A stretch of 64,000 nt of DNA from Marinobacter sp. (GTDB lineage Bacteria > Pseudomonadota > Gammaproteobacteria > Pseudomonadales > Oleiphilaceae), in the NCBI GenBank assembly GCA_022565395.1, contig JAIUMV010000009.1, positions 104,558-168,557 of the forward strand. Reading direction: 5' to 3'. How positions within the stretch are numbered: position 1 is the stretch's first letter; each line of letters begins with the position of its first letter. The notes under the pieces were generated by a model. The model worked only from the letters and a program-made list of their open reading frames with translations. It was not told where the DNA came from and made no database searches. Below are positions 28,898-38,732 of the stretch, one piece after another. Both the position numbers and the translations under genes were made by a program.

Positions 28898-31295
28898 GAC
28901 GAGCTCCTTCTTGTTTGTTTTGGGTTACTTCCTGGCGTTCCAACTCCCGCAGGGCTTCCATCCTTCGCTGAATGGCGCCAAACACTGTGCGCACCGGATA
29001 ACTCCCCTTACGGTCCAGCTTACCGGCAGGCTTGCCCAGCAACAATTCAACTGCCTCTTCCACGGTACTGACAGCGTACACACCAAACTGCCCTTTACGT
29101 ACCGCCTCTACAATATCCTCCCGCAGCATCAGGTTCTGGACATTGGTATGGGGCACAATGACCCCCTGAGTGCCGGTGAAGCCGGTCATCTTGCAGGTAT
29201 CAAAAAAGCCTTCGATCTTCTCATTGGCGCCGCCGATGGGCTGAACCTCACCGAACTGATTGACAGACCCGGTAATACCCAGATCCTGACGAATGGGAAT
29301 TTCGGACATGGCCGACACCAGTGCACACAGCTCACCCAACGAGGCGCTGTCACCATCCACCTCACCATAATTCTGCTCGAAAGTGAGGCTGGCAGACAGG
29401 TGCATGGGATGGTTGATGGCAAAGTGAGACGCCAGCCAGGAGGTGAGGATCATCACCCCTTTGGAGTGAATATTGCCACCGAGCTTAACGTCCCGCTCGA
29501 TGTCGATAACGTCACCATCGCCATAGTAACAAGTAGCCGTGATACGGTTGCACAGACCAAACTCAAAGCCGCCGGTACTCAGCACCGACAGGCCGTTGAC
29601 CTGCCCTACACGGACGCCCTGAGTGGACACCAGCGTGGTGCCGTCACGGACTGAGTCATGGAAGTGATCACGGATGCGGCTGCCACGGTATTCAGCACTG
29701 GCCAGCGCCTGCTCCACATGGCTGCGTTGAATCAACTTGGCACCAGCCTGACGGGCCCAGTAATCCGACTCCCGCAGCAGGTTGGCAATATCCGCCGCGT
29801 GCAACGACAGACGGTTTTGATGCTCTGCCATACGTGCGCTGTGCTCAATGATACGAGCCACCGCTTTCTGGTCGCAATGCAGCAGTTTCTTCTCTGTCAC
29901 CAGGCTGGCAATAAACTTGGCATATTGCAGCTGGCTCTCCGGTGTGCGGGGCATTTCATTCTCGAAATCCGCAGTCACCCGGAACAGCTCGGCAAACTCG
30001 GGGTCATACTCCTGCAGCAGGCCCCAGGTTTCCCGGTCACCAAACAGCACAATCTTCACATCCAGAGGTATCGGCGTAGGCTCCAGAGAAATGGTGCCTG
30101 ACAGGGTCAGCTCCCTTTCCAGGGAGTTAATCTGCAGATTGCGCGCTCGCAGTGCCCGCTTGAGACCGTCCCAGACAAAGGGCTGCTCCAGCACCTTGAT
30201 GGCATCCATCAGCAGATAACCACCATTGGCCTTGTGCAGGCTACCGGGGCGAATCAAGGTGAAATCCGTAAACACTGTACCCTTGAAGGTGACGTTTTCC
30301 ACGTAACCAAACAGGTTGTGGTAAGTCGGGGTATCCTCAACCACCACAGGTACATCGTGGTCCTTGTGGTGAACCAGCAGATTGACCTGGTAGCGCCTAG
30401 GCATCTTCTTGTCCAGCGAAGCGTAGGCCATGGCTGCCTGCTCTTCACCGTCGTCCAGAAAGATCTCCAGACTCTCAGACAAGTCCTTGCGTACCGCCTT
30501 GAGATACTCAACCACCTCTTTATTGGCCTGATACTTCTCAATCAACGCTACAAACTGGTGACCGGCAATACCTTCGAGGGTTTCCTCGTTCAACGCCTGC
30601 TGTTTGTCAGCATACTCCTGTTCCCAGTCTGCAACTTTCCGCACGGCCTGACGCAACCGTTTTTCCAGGGTTGTAATATCACGTTCAAACTTGTCACGCT
30701 GTTCCTGGCTCAGCTGGGCAAAACTCTCTGCCGTGTGGGGATCGTCACCGTTCATGGCAACCAGACGATAACCACCCGGGGTACTGATAGTCAGGCTGAC
30801 TTTCTTACGACGAGCCTGATCAGCGACTTTCTGCAGCGCATCATCCTGCTTGTCGTTGTATTCCTTTTTCAGCGCCTCTGCCCGCTCCAGGAAAGTGTCA
30901 CCTTCAAAGGTCTGAGGCACCAACTTCATAAGCCGTGACATCAGGCGATCCATATCCTGCTTCAATGACTGCCCTTCACCCGCAGCCAGCTTCAACACGC
31001 GGGGTACCCGCGGGTCCTCAAAGTTCGCCACATAGCACCAGTCATGAATCCTGTGCTCGGTATCCGCGTGATGCTCAAGGTAGCGCAGCATCATGGTTCT
31101 TTTGCCCAAACCGTTGCGCCCCACGGCGTAGACATTGTAACCACCGTGCGGCATAGCCAGTGCAAACCTGACGGCTTCCTGAGCACGGTTCTGGCCGACT
31201 ATCTCTGCCAAGGGATCCAGCTGTCGTGTGGTTTTAAAAGGAAATTCCTTGAGTACGCAGGCTTTGTATAACTGGTTGGGCGGCAGTGACTTCAA
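28890..31295 (-). CDS. Lon-like ATP-dependent protease (AAA + S16)
   Basis: 801 residues with an S16 C-terminal proteolytic domain. The catalytic Ser is in DGDSASLGEL (about 648) and Lys in GGANEKIEGF (about 691). The N-terminal part has an unusual Walker-A-like VGRNGLGKRTMM and a long helical insertion (about 150-270) rich in charged residues. This is the arrangement of the YcbZ/LonB-like group, not housekeeping Lon (different N-domain). The start is TTG at 31295 with AGGA 7 nt upstream. First gene of an operon with a FixJ regulator and a hybrid kinase; a CRP-type site lies 148 bp upstream. Confidence 0.9.
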   Translation of the reverse strand: MKSLPPNQLYKACVLKEFPFKTTRQLDPLAEIVGQNRAQEAVRFALAMPHGGYNVYAVGRNGLGKRTMMLRYLEHHADTEHRIHDWCYVANFEDPRVPRVLKLAAGEGQSLKQDMDRLMSRLMKLVPQTFEGDTFLERAEALKKEYNDKQDDALQKVADQARRKKVSLTISTPGGYRLVAMNGDDPHTAESFAQLSQEQRDKFERDITTLEKRLRQAVRKVADWEQEYADKQQALNEETLEGIAGHQFVALIEKYQANKEVVEYLKAVRKDLSESLEIFLDDGEEQAAMAYASLDKKMPRRYQVNLLVHHKDHDVPVVVEDTPTYHNLFGYVENVTFKGTVFTDFTLIRPGSLHKANGGYLLMDAIKVLEQPFVWDGLKRALRARNLQINSLERELTLSGTISLEPTPIPLDVKIVLFGDRETWGLLQEYDPEFAELFRVTADFENEMPRTPESQLQYAKFIASLVTEKKLLHCDQKAVARIIEHSARMAEHQNRLSLHAADIANLLRESDYWARQAGAKLIQRSHVEQALASAEYRGSRIRDHFHDSVRDGTTLVSTQGVRVGQVNGLSVLSTGGFEFGLCNRITATCYYGDGDVIDIERDVKLGGNIHSKGVMILTSWLASHFAINHPMHLSASLTFEQNYGEVDGDSASLGELCALVSAMSEIPIRQDLGITGSVNQFGEVQPIGGANEKIEGFFDTCKMTGFTGTQGVIVPHTNVQNLMLREDIVEAVRKGQFGVYAVSTVEEAVELLLGKPAGKLDRKGSYPVRTVFGAIQRRMEALRELERQEVTQNKQEGARHE

Positions 31296-31615
31296 AATGT
31301 GGTCCTGTGGATTATTCGATGGTTACCGGCATTGTAGATTTTGAGCTCGCGGATGTCGCCTCTCCGTGCGCATTTTATCCAGCAACACGCTTTCTGAGGG
31401 TCAAGGGCATCCTGTTAGATGAGGCCAAGCATACGCCCTCAATGTGACGCGCGTCACAAAAAGCCAAACGCTCATTTTTCAGACAGTTGTTCCACCTCTA
31501 CCATAACCAGTCCTGGTGCATGTAAGGCCTTTAACCCCGAAGCTCCCTGGCCTTCGGTACGCCCTGCAGCCCCGGCTAAAAACCAATAATAATGACAAAT
31601 CAACGGACGAAAGGT
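31296..31615. other. Divergent intergenic region, Lon-like gene to PilZ gene
   Basis: About 300 bp without a gene. It contains a perfect TGTGA-N6-TCACA palindrome (31443-31458) listed separately and, near 31530-31575, several GGCC/CCGG-rich stretches. No tRNA, convincing terminator or small ORF is seen. Confidence 0.6.
31443..31458. promoter_or_regulatory. CRP/Vfr-type binding site
   Basis: TGTGACGCGCGTCACA: perfect TGTGA/TCACA half-sites with a 6-bp spacer, fully palindromic. It lies about 148 bp from the Lon-like start and 134-158 bp from the PilZ start, so either divergent gene could be the target. Site identity is read directly; binding is inferred. Confidence 0.65.
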
Positions 31616-31993
31616 ATGGCAGTCTCAACAGGAGAGCGAAGGATCAAGAGCCGCTATGAGGCCCCCTGCCTCAAGGTGAGGCTTCGTGAGCGCGGTTTTC
31701 TGGGCATGCAGAAGTCCATGCTTGCTGTTGCCTGTATCGATTTGAACCGCTATGGCATGGCCGTAATATCCCCTCGCCCGATTGAGCCGGGCTCGCGGCT
31801 ATCACTGGATTTTGACGGCAAATACATCTCCGAGTCTCGCGTATCCGCCCGGGTGGTCAGCGTACAGAAATTCCAGGCCGGCTATCGACTCGGCATCCGC
31901 TTCAGTTACTACCATGAAAAAGGCCGCTACTGTCGCACCGTGGATAACGCGCTGTCTCGCATCGAAGGTTTCTACAATCGACTGGCGAGCTGA
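31616..31993 (+). CDS. PilZ-domain protein (degenerate motif)
   Basis: 125 residues from the ATG at 31616; an ATG at 31592 would add eight. The layout is a stand-alone PilZ beta-barrel: N-terminal RRIKSRYEAPCLKVR carries the arginine switch, and CIDLNRYGMAV corresponds to the D/NxSxxG motif but has Asn where Ser is usual. Such proteins bind cyclic di-GMP to control surface, motility or polysaccharide functions; the altered motif makes binding uncertain. Divergent from the Lon-like operon. Confidence 0.8.
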   Translation: MAVSTGERRIKSRYEAPCLKVRLRERGFLGMQKSMLAVACIDLNRYGMAVISPRPIEPGSRLSLDFDGKYISESRVSARVVSVQKFQAGYRLGIRFSYYHEKGRYCRTVDNALSRIEGFYNRLAS

Positions 31994-31999
31994 GGCGTC

Positions 32000-32470
32000 T
32001 CAGAACAAGCCGTTGTCCAGCCCTGCCGCCATATACATGCCCAGCTCGCGGCAGGCCTCTTCAAACTGGGGCTGATACTCCCCCCGGCAAATCAAAGGGG
32101 CCTGCACCAATCGCCAGCGTAAACCCGTGGTAATGGAATCTATCGCACGCTGGGTGCCAGTGCCGTCATGACCTGCGCGGATGTAGTAGGCAAACGGCAA
32201 GCCCTGGGATTTCTCCAGGCAGGGGTAATAACTGCGGTCAAAGAAATCTTTCAAGGCGCCACTCATGTAGCCCAGGTTTTCAGTGGTGCCCAACACAATG
32301 GCATCGCAAGCCAACACATCCTCGGGACCAGCTTCAAGCGGTGCCAGCACGCGCACGTCTACCTGCTCAATATCGGGGTGCCGGGCACCAGCGGCCACGG
32401 CATTACGCAAGATGAGGGTGTTAGGAGAGGGCGCATGGGCGACCACCAATAACCGTTTGATCTGACTCAT
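32000..32470 (-). CDS. Flavodoxin-like NAD(P)H-dependent reductase
   Basis: 156 residues starting MSQIKRLLVVAHAPSPNT, an FMN-binding first strand and loop. The second FMN contact appears as LGTTENLGYMSGALKDFFDR and a third near YYIRAGHDGTG. Probably a small FMN reductase or flavodoxin-family quinone reductase; substrate not determinable. It lies 72 bp downstream of recA, where recX is commonly found in gammaproteobacteria. Confidence 0.85.
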   Translation of the reverse strand: MSQIKRLLVVAHAPSPNTLILRNAVAAGARHPDIEQVDVRVLAPLEAGPEDVLACDAIVLGTTENLGYMSGALKDFFDRSYYPCLEKSQGLPFAYYIRAGHDGTGTQRAIDSITTGLRWRLVQAPLICRGEYQPQFEEACRELGMYMAAGLDNGLF

Positions 32471-32542
32471 GCCCCTACCCCCAACAAGAGCTATCGACAC
32501 TCAAAGAGCCCGGTGGCGAAGGCATTCACCACCGGAGCGGCA

Positions 32543-33586
32543 TCAGATCAGCTCGCCGGTCGCCTCGGCGGGCTGCTCGACAGCGTCTTTACGTACCGGC
32601 TTTGGCATCAGCTTGTCGCGCACTTTTGCTTCAATCTCGTGGGCAAGATCCAGGTTCTCTTCCAGAAATTTACAGGCATTAGCCTTGCCCTGACCAATCT
32701 TGTCACCGTTATAGGCATACCAGGCGCCGGACTTGTCCACGAAACCTTCCTTCACCCCCATATCCAGCACTTCTGCCATATGGTAGATGCCCTTGCCATA
32801 AAGAATCTGGAACTCGGCCTGTCTGAAGGGTGGTGACACCTTGTTCTTCACCACTTTTACACGGGTTTCGTTACCAATAACCTCGTCGCCTTCTTTCACA
32901 GAACCGATGCGACGGATATCCAGGCGCACAGAGGCGTAAAACTTCAGCGCATTACCACCGGTCGTGGTTTCCGGGCTGCCGAACATGACACCAATCTTCA
33001 TCCGGATCTGGTTAATAAACACCATCAGGCAGTTGGCGTTTTTGACGTTACCCGTGAGCTTGCGCAACGCCTGGGACATCAGGCGGGCTTGCAGGCCCAC
33101 GTGAGAGTCACCCATCTCACCTTCAATTTCAGCCTTCGGGGTCAATGCTGCCACTGAGTCGACAACAATGACGTCTACGGCATTAGAGCGTACCAGCATG
33201 TCGGCAATTTCCAGCGCCTGCTCGCCGGTATCGGGCTGAGACACCAGCAGTTCGTCCACATTCACGCCCAGCTTTTCGGCATAAATGGGATCCAGAGCAT
33301 GCTCAGCATCCACAAACGCACAGGTTTTACCCTGTTTTTGCGCTTCAGCAATAACCTGCAGGGTCAGGGTGGTTTTACCAGAACTCTCCGGGCCGTAGAT
33401 TTCCACAATACGGCCATAGGGCAAACCACCTATACCCAGCGCCACATCCAGACCCAGTGAGCCGGTGGATACGGCCGGAATAGCTTCCCGGGGGTGATCC
33501 CCCATCTTCATGACTGCACCTTTGCCAAACTGACGTTCAATCTGGCTCAGCGCCGCGCCCAATGCTTTTTTGCGATTGTCTTCCAT
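32543..33586 (-). CDS. recA: Recombinase A
   Basis: 347 residues from the ATG at 33586 (GAGAGG 8 nt upstream; a GTG one codon earlier is possible). Walker A GPESSGKT at 65-72, the L1/L2 loop regions ([37 protein letters not shown]) and a typical short acidic C-terminus are all intact. It drives homologous recombination and activates LexA cleavage. A LexA box lies about 68-83 bp upstream of the start. A cinA/pncC-type gene sits immediately upstream, as in pseudomonads. Confidence 0.98.
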   Translation of the reverse strand: MEDNRKKALGAALSQIERQFGKGAVMKMGDHPREAIPAVSTGSLGLDVALGIGGLPYGRIVEIYGPESSGKTTLTLQVIAEAQKQGKTCAFVDAEHALDPIYAEKLGVNVDELLVSQPDTGEQALEIADMLVRSNAVDVIVVDSVAALTPKAEIEGEMGDSHVGLQARLMSQALRKLTGNVKNANCLMVFINQIRMKIGVMFGSPETTTGGNALKFYASVRLDIRRIGSVKEGDEVIGNETRVKVVKNKVSPPFRQAEFQILYGKGIYHMAEVLDMGVKEGFVDKSGAWYAYNGDKIGQGKANACKFLEENLDLAHEIEAKVRDKLMPKPVRKDAVEQPAEATGELI

Positions 33587-33653
33587 CACCCAAACCTCTC
33601 GTTACGCTATGCGTTGTGTTGACCCTGAGACCGGGGTCTGCCGCCCCGATTAA

Positions 33654-33669
33654 CTGTATATTTGCACAG
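33654..33669. promoter_or_regulatory. LexA (SOS) box upstream of recA
   Basis: CTGTATATTTGCACAG fits CTG-N10-CAG, the gammaproteobacterial LexA consensus, flanked by A and T as in TACTG...CAGTA. It is placed between pncC and recA, so recA has its own SOS promoter. Confidence 0.9.
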
Positions 33670-33731
33670 TATTAAAGCACAGGAATTTCCCAGTTCCAAC
33701 CCCCTACCCGCACTCAAGAAAAAACTCTTTG

Positions 33732-34229
33732 TCAGTCAGTAGCCTGCAAATAATCCAGCAATTGTGCCAACGCATAACGTACGGTCTCGCGCCGCACATC
33801 ATCACGATTACCCGGGAAGCGCTGCATATCCGCCTGTATGGCCCGGCCCTGTCGCCCCCAGGCAACCCAGACAGTGCCCACCAGTTTCTGCTCACTACCG
33901 CCTCCAGGGCCAGCAACACCGCTGACAGCCACCGCCACCTCGGCATCACTTATTTTCAGGGCGCCAGCCACCATTTCGCGAACCACACGTTCACTGACCG
34001 CGCCATCCCTCTCCAAAGCGTCCGTCGTCACACCCAGAATGCGCTGTTTGGCTGCATTACTGTAGGTGACTATCCCCCCTTCAAGATAGGTTGACGAACC
34101 CGCGCGGTCCGTCATCACTTTTGCAATCCAACCCCCGGTGCAGCTTTCCGCCGTCACCAGCCTGAGTTGCCGCAAACGCAGTGCGTCTCCGACTGCTGCG
34201 GCCAACACCGACAACTGACTGTCATCCAT
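33732..34229 (-). CDS. pncC: CinA-family nicotinamide-nucleotide amidase
   Basis: 165 residues; only the C-terminal CinA domain, as in PncC, which deamidates NMN to nicotinate mononucleotide for NAD recycling. LVTAESCTGGWIAKVMTDRAGSS holds the catalytic Ser/Lys region, and VSGVAGPGGGSEQKLVGTVWVA is the second conserved block. Start chosen at ATG 34229 (GGCGAG upstream); an ATG at 34244 is possible. Upstream neighbour of recA, same strand, separated by the LexA box. Confidence 0.9.
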   Translation of the reverse strand: MDDSQLSVLAAAVGDALRLRQLRLVTAESCTGGWIAKVMTDRAGSSTYLEGGIVTYSNAAKQRILGVTTDALERDGAVSERVVREMVAGALKISDAEVAVAVSGVAGPGGGSEQKLVGTVWVAWGRQGRAIQADMQRFPGNRDDVRRETVRYALAQLLDYLQATD

Positions 34230-34419
34230 TACTCGCCCCCGCATCTATTCATGCTTCACACGCTAATCCAGTCCTCGACAGGACGCAAGGCCCGCGCAGC
34301 CCATTGCGCCGGACACCCCTCAGACCTATGCTGTCTGATGCGGGATGCAACGTTATTGACGATCACGCTGGTTTTCATCCTGACGGACACGGCGCCATAA
34401 CCACAGCGAGGAACCACCA

Positions 34420-34710
34420 ATGGAAGACCGCGAGCTCAAACAACAGAAATTCCAGGCCCGACTGGACGAGTGGAAGGCGGAGTTGGACAGAGTAAAAGCC
34501 CATGCCAAGCACGATACCGCCGAAGCGCGACTGGAACTCAATAAACGTATCGAAGAACTTGAAGCCAGAATAGAGGAAGGCAAAGCCAAACTGAGAGAGT
34601 TGGCCGATGCCAGCGACGATGCGTGGCATACGCTGAAAGAGGGTGTTGAGAAGTCATGGGACTCCCTCAAAAGCGCCATTCGGGAAGCAACGGACAAGCT
34701 GAAGAAGTAA
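34420..34710 (+). CDS. Small coiled-coil protein
   Basis: 96 residues, almost wholly helical and highly charged (Glu/Lys/Arg/Ala-rich heptads, e.g. DEWKAELDRVKAHAKHDTAE). No signal peptide or membrane span. Resembles small coiled-coil stress-type proteins, but I cannot name a family. GAGGAA ribosome site. Convergent with the MgtC-like gene across a 19-bp stem hairpin. Confidence 0.8.
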   Translation: MEDRELKQQKFQARLDEWKAELDRVKAHAKHDTAEARLELNKRIEELEARIEEGKAKLRELADASDDAWHTLKEGVEKSWDSLKSAIREATDKLKK

Positions 34711-34719
34711 CCCAGGCGC

Positions 34720-34763
34720 CTGTTGCCGCCCTCGCTGCCAACGTGCAGCGAGGGCGGCAACAG
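34720..34763. terminator. 19-bp perfect hairpin between convergent genes
   Basis: CTGTTGCCGCCCTCGCTGC (34720-34738) pairs perfectly with 34745-34763 around a 6-nt loop. It lies 9 nt past the coiled-coil gene stop and 11 nt past the MgtC-like stop on the other strand. Neither side has a T tract, so it may act by 3' protection as much as by termination. Confidence 0.65.
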
Positions 34764-34774
34764 CAAGAGAGCAC

Positions 34775-35482
34775 TTAGGCGTCACGCACATCCCAGCCAG
34801 CAGAAACCACGGACGGTTCGAGACTGAGGCGGCCAATGACCTTTTCCACAACCGGATCATTACGCTGGTCTGCCAGCAGTTGTGCAGCCACCCGCACACG
34901 TATCTGATCCTGCACAGTAATGTTTTCACTTTCAAGGCGCTGCAGCTGCAGACCACTGCCCGTAAGCCCCTGCAACAGCAATGCGCGAATATGAGCTTCC
35001 TCGACTTCTTTGCAGATCACATCCATGGTGTATAGCCATAGGGTTTCACCCTGACGATCCTCCGCTGGCGCACGGTTGATCATAATAACCAGAGGGCGCA
35101 ACAGCACGTTGGTGGCCAGGATCATGCCCGCCACAATGAGCGCTGCCAGAAAGTAGCCCGCGCCTGCCATGACGCCGATAGCCGCTGAGCACCACAAGGT
35201 CGCAGCAGTATTCAGGCCACGGATGTTGGCGCCTTCCTTCATGATGACACCCGCACCGAGAAAGCCGATGCCCGAGACCACCTGGGCTGCAACCCGCGTT
35301 GGGCTGGCCTCGCCCATCTCGCCATCTACCATCATGCACATCATGGTAAAGCTCGCTGCTCCCAGAGACACCAGTGCATTGGTACGAAGACCCGCCATAC
35401 GCTGACGCCACTGCCGCTCCATGCCGACAGCTGCACCCAATACCGCTGCGGTTGCCAGGGGCATCGCCAACTGAACATACAA
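34775..35482 (-). CDS. MgtC/SapB-family inner-membrane protein
   Basis: 235 residues: four to five N-terminal membrane helices with the signature GAAVGMERQWRQRMAGLRTNALVSLGAASF, GFLGAGVIMKEGANIRGLNTAATLW and a C-terminal cytoplasmic ACT-like part (about 140-235). MgtC proteins help growth in low Mg2+ and act on ATP synthase in some pathogens; the environmental role here is open. Start is TTG at 35482, or ATG at 35464. Divergent from mutS. Confidence 0.9.
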   Translation of the reverse strand: MYVQLAMPLATAAVLGAAVGMERQWRQRMAGLRTNALVSLGAASFTMMCMMVDGEMGEASPTRVAAQVVSGIGFLGAGVIMKEGANIRGLNTAATLWCSAAIGVMAGAGYFLAALIVAGMILATNVLLRPLVIMINRAPAEDRQGETLWLYTMDVICKEVEEAHIRALLLQGLTGSGLQLQRLESENITVQDQIRVRVAAQLLADQRNDPVVEKVIGRLSLEPSVVSAGWDVRDA

Positions 35483-35609
35483 AAATTTCTGACCTTTTAA
35501 ATCGCCTGCCCAACACGCCTTTTTTAGTCAGCGCGTTTCATCCAGCGCGGGTTTTTCCTACAATCCCCCCACTCACTGATTTGTTGCTATCGACAACCCT
35601 GGACCAGCC

Positions 35610-38198
35610 ATGAACGCGCCGCAGACCGACCTCTCTCAGCACACCCCCATGATGCAGCAATACCTTCGCATCAAGGGTCAGCACACCAACGAGCTGGTGT
35701 TCTACCGCATGGGCGATTTCTACGAGCTGTTCTATGACGACGCCAAGAAAGCCGCCGCTCTTTTGGACATCACCCTGACCGCCCGCGGACACTCCAATGG
35801 TAACCCCATCCCTATGGCAGGCATCCCCTATCATGCTGCGGAGGGTTACATCGCCAGGCTGGTGCGCGCCGGGCAGTCCATTGCTATCTGCGAGCAGATT
35901 GGCGACCCGGCCACCAGCAAAGGACCTGTAGAGCGGCAGGTGGTCCGTATTGTGACGCCCGGCACCCTCAGTGATGACGCCTTTCTGGAAGAGCGTCGGG
36001 ACAACCTGCTGGTGGCGCTGTTCAATCAGAAAGAGCGTTTTGGCATTGCGGCACTGGATATCTCCAGTGGTCAATTCAGTGTCTCCGAACTCAACGGCGT
36101 GGATGCGGTGCGGGGCGAACTGCAACGCTTGCGCCCGGCGGAGCTGCTGGTCAGTGAAGACTTTCCCTACAGCGAACTGCTTGAGGGCCTCACCGGCATA
36201 AGGCGCCAGGGCCCCTGGCTGTATGAAGCTGACACGGCGCACCGGGTGCTGACCCAGCAATTCCAGGTCCGGGATCTGTCTGGCTTTGGCTGTGAGGATA
36301 TGAAGCTGGCCATTCCTGCGGCTGGCTGCCTGCTGCAATACGCACGTGAAACCCAGCGCACGGCCCTACCCCATATCCGCAGACTGAACCGTGAACGGCG
36401 GGAAGACGCCGTGATTCTGGATGCCACCAGCCGCCGCAATCTGGAAATAGATACCAATCTGATGGGCGGCCATCAGCATACTCTGGCCTGGGTCATGGAC
36501 CGTACCGCCACTGCCATGGGCGCACGCCTGCTGCGGCGCTGGCTGAACCGGCCGTTGCGGGATACCGGCGTGGTGCTGCAACGACAGCAGGCGGTGACCG
36601 CACTGCTGGATGGTTTTCATTATGAACCGGTGCATGACCTGCTTAAATCCGTCGGTGATATTGAGCGCGTACTGGCACGGGTTGCCCTGCGCTCCGCACG
36701 CCCACGGGATCTGGTACGCCTGCGCGAGGCCTTTATAGCACTGCCCGACCTGCAGCAGGCATTGAACCAGGTCCCATCTGAGCAGATCCGCAGACTGGCG
36801 GAAACCATTGCCGAGTACCCGGAGCTAGCAGCACTGCTGCAACAGGCAGTTATGGACAACCCACCCGTGGTTATCCGGGACGGTGGTGTCATCAAGGACG
36901 GTTATGACAGCGAGCTGGACGAACTGCGCAATATCAGCGAAAACGCGGGCCAATACCTGCTGGACGTGGAAACCCGGGAGCGTGAGCGCACCGGTATTTC
37001 CACCCTGAAAGTGGGCTACAACCGGGTGCACGGCTACTATATCGAAATCAGCCGCGCCCAGTCTGATCAGGCACCGGTTGACTACATTCGCCGCCAGACC
37101 CTGAAAAACGCAGAGCGTTTTATCACCCCGGAGCTGAAAACCTTTGAGGACAAAGCGCTTAGCGCCAAAAGCCGGGCCCTGGCACGGGAGAAGGCCCTCT
37201 ATGACGCGCTGCTGGAATCCCTGGCGGAACAGCTGGCGCCCTTGCAAGATACCGCGCTGGCGCTGGCGGAACTCGATGTACTCACCAACTTTGCCGAACG
37301 GGCTACCAGCCTGCGTTTCTGCGCCCCGGACTTCAGCCCTACCCCGGGCCTGGATATCGTTGAAGGCCGGCACCCGGTTATCGAACAACTGCTGGATGAA
37401 CCCTTTGTACCCAATGACCTGCTGGTGGATCAGCAACGTCGCATGCTGATTATCACCGGCCCGAACATGGGCGGTAAATCCACCTACATGCGCCAGGCGG
37501 CATTGATTTCGCTGCTGGCATATACCGGCAGTTATGTGCCCGCCAGCAAGGCCACGCTGGGGCCGGTCGATCGGATTTTCACCCGTATGGGCTCATCGGA
37601 TGACATTGCCGGTGGCCGCTCCACCTTTATGGTGGAAATGACCGAGACCGCCAACATCCTGCACAACGCCACCGCCGAAAGCCTGGTGCTGATGGATGAA
37701 GTGGGGCGTGGCACCAGCACTTTCGACGGCCTGTCGCTGGCCTGGGCCACCGCCGAGCATCTGGCCCGGGAAACCCGCGCCTACACCCTGTTTGCCACCC
37801 ACTACTTCGAGCTGACACAACTGGCCGAGCAGTTGGAGAATGTAGTCAACGTGCATCTGACTGCCACCGAGCACGAGGACAGCATCGTCTTCCTGCATAA
37901 TGTCCATGACGGCCCTGCCAGCCAGAGTTACGGCCTGCAAGTGGCCAAGCTGGCGGGCGTGCCTGAGAACGTGATACGCAATGCCAAAGCGCTGCTCAAG
38001 CAGCTCGAAGGTGGTGCGAGCAGCACAAACACCCCTCAGCCTGTGGTCAAGCAGGACTTTCAGGCCTTTCAGGGCGACATGTTTGCCAGCAACGAGCCCA
38101 GCGACGTTGAGCGCACCCTGGCGGCACTGGATGTGGATGGCCTGACCCCGCGAGAGGCTCTGGCACTGCTTTATGAACTGAAAAACCAACTTCAGTAG
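35610..38198 (+). CDS. mutS: DNA mismatch repair protein MutS
   Basis: 862 residues. N-terminal mismatch-binding domain ([17 protein letters not shown] start, [11 protein letters not shown] with the Phe-x-Glu mismatch wedge region), connector and lever domains, and the ABC-type ATPase with Walker [10 protein letters not shown] (about 617) and signature [21 protein letters not shown]. Recognises mispairs and recruits MutL. Followed by fdxA, as in pseudomonads. Confidence 0.98.
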   Translation: MNAPQTDLSQHTPMMQQYLRIKGQHTNELVFYRMGDFYELFYDDAKKAAALLDITLTARGHSNGNPIPMAGIPYHAAEGYIARLVRAGQSIAICEQIGDPATSKGPVERQVVRIVTPGTLSDDAFLEERRDNLLVALFNQKERFGIAALDISSGQFSVSELNGVDAVRGELQRLRPAELLVSEDFPYSELLEGLTGIRRQGPWLYEADTAHRVLTQQFQVRDLSGFGCEDMKLAIPAAGCLLQYARETQRTALPHIRRLNRERREDAVILDATSRRNLEIDTNLMGGHQHTLAWVMDRTATAMGARLLRRWLNRPLRDTGVVLQRQQAVTALLDGFHYEPVHDLLKSVGDIERVLARVALRSARPRDLVRLREAFIALPDLQQALNQVPSEQIRRLAETIAEYPELAALLQQAVMDNPPVVIRDGGVIKDGYDSELDELRNISENAGQYLLDVETRERERTGISTLKVGYNRVHGYYIEISRAQSDQAPVDYIRRQTLKNAERFITPELKTFEDKALSAKSRALAREKALYDALLESLAEQLAPLQDTALALAELDVLTNFAERATSLRFCAPDFSPTPGLDIVEGRHPVIEQLLDEPFVPNDLLVDQQRRMLIITGPNMGGKSTYMRQAALISLLAYTGSYVPASKATLGPVDRIFTRMGSSDDIAGGRSTFMVEMTETANILHNATAESLVLMDEVGRGTSTFDGLSLAWATAEHLARETRAYTLFATHYFELTQLAEQLENVVNVHLTATEHEDSIVFLHNVHDGPASQSYGLQVAKLAGVPENVIRNAKALLKQLEGGASSTNTPQPVVKQDFQAFQGDMFASNEPSDVERTLAALDVDGLTPREALALLYELKNQLQ

Positions 38199-38252
38199 AC
38201 ACAACAGGCCTGTTGGGCATAACCATAGAACCATCCAGAACTTGCGGCAGAC

Positions 38253-38278
38253 AGCCCGGCTCCCTAAAATACCGGGCT
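38253..38278. other. Hairpin between mutS and fdxA
   Basis: AGCCCGG/CCGGGCT 7-bp stem with a 12-nt loop, followed on the plus strand by CAAAAAATTT, not a T tract. A CAACAGGCCTGTTG palindrome sits just past the mutS stop. A TATAAT at 38300-38305 is a likely fdxA -10 element. Confidence 0.4.
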
Positions 38279-38393
38279 CAAAAAATTTACCAGATTCAGT
38301 ATAATAAGCAGTCAAACGCACCCGCCCGAGTTACTTTATGACGGTGTGCCGAACTGCCACTGATGAGATCGACCAAAAATCCCGGGAGTTAAT

Positions 38394-38717
38394 ATGGCAT
38401 TCGTCGTTACTGAGAACTGCATTAAGTGCAAGTATACCGACTGCGTGGAAGTCTGTCCGGTAGACTGCTTCTACGAAGGCCCCAACTTCCTGGTCATCGA
38501 CCCGGACGAGTGCATTGACTGCGCCCTGTGTGAGCCCGAGTGCCCGGCCGAAGCCATTTTCTCCGAGGACGAACTCCCGGCTGATCAGGTGCAGTTCGTT
38601 GAGATCAATGCTGACCTGTGCAGCAAGTGGCCGAACATCACCGAAAAGAAAGACGCCCTGCCCGACGCCGAAGAGTGGGACGGCAAGCCTGGCAAACTGC
38701 AGTACCTGGAGCGCTAA
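38394..38717 (+). CDS. fdxA: 7Fe ferredoxin FdxA
   Basis: 107-residue cytosolic electron carrier with [3Fe-4S] and [4Fe-4S] clusters. Cluster motifs: [18 protein letters not shown] near the N-terminus (with the extra Thr-Asp replacing one ligand spacing) and [16 protein letters not shown] at about 40-55, then the long C-terminal extension ending [14 protein letters not shown], typical of FdxA. Preceded by GGGAGTTAAT. Ends in a strong terminator. Confidence 0.96.
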   Translation: MAFVVTENCIKCKYTDCVEVCPVDCFYEGPNFLVIDPDECIDCALCEPECPAEAIFSEDELPADQVQFVEINADLCSKWPNITEKKDALPDAEEWDGKPGKLQYLER

Positions 38718-38732
38718 CCCGCTCAGGAAACC

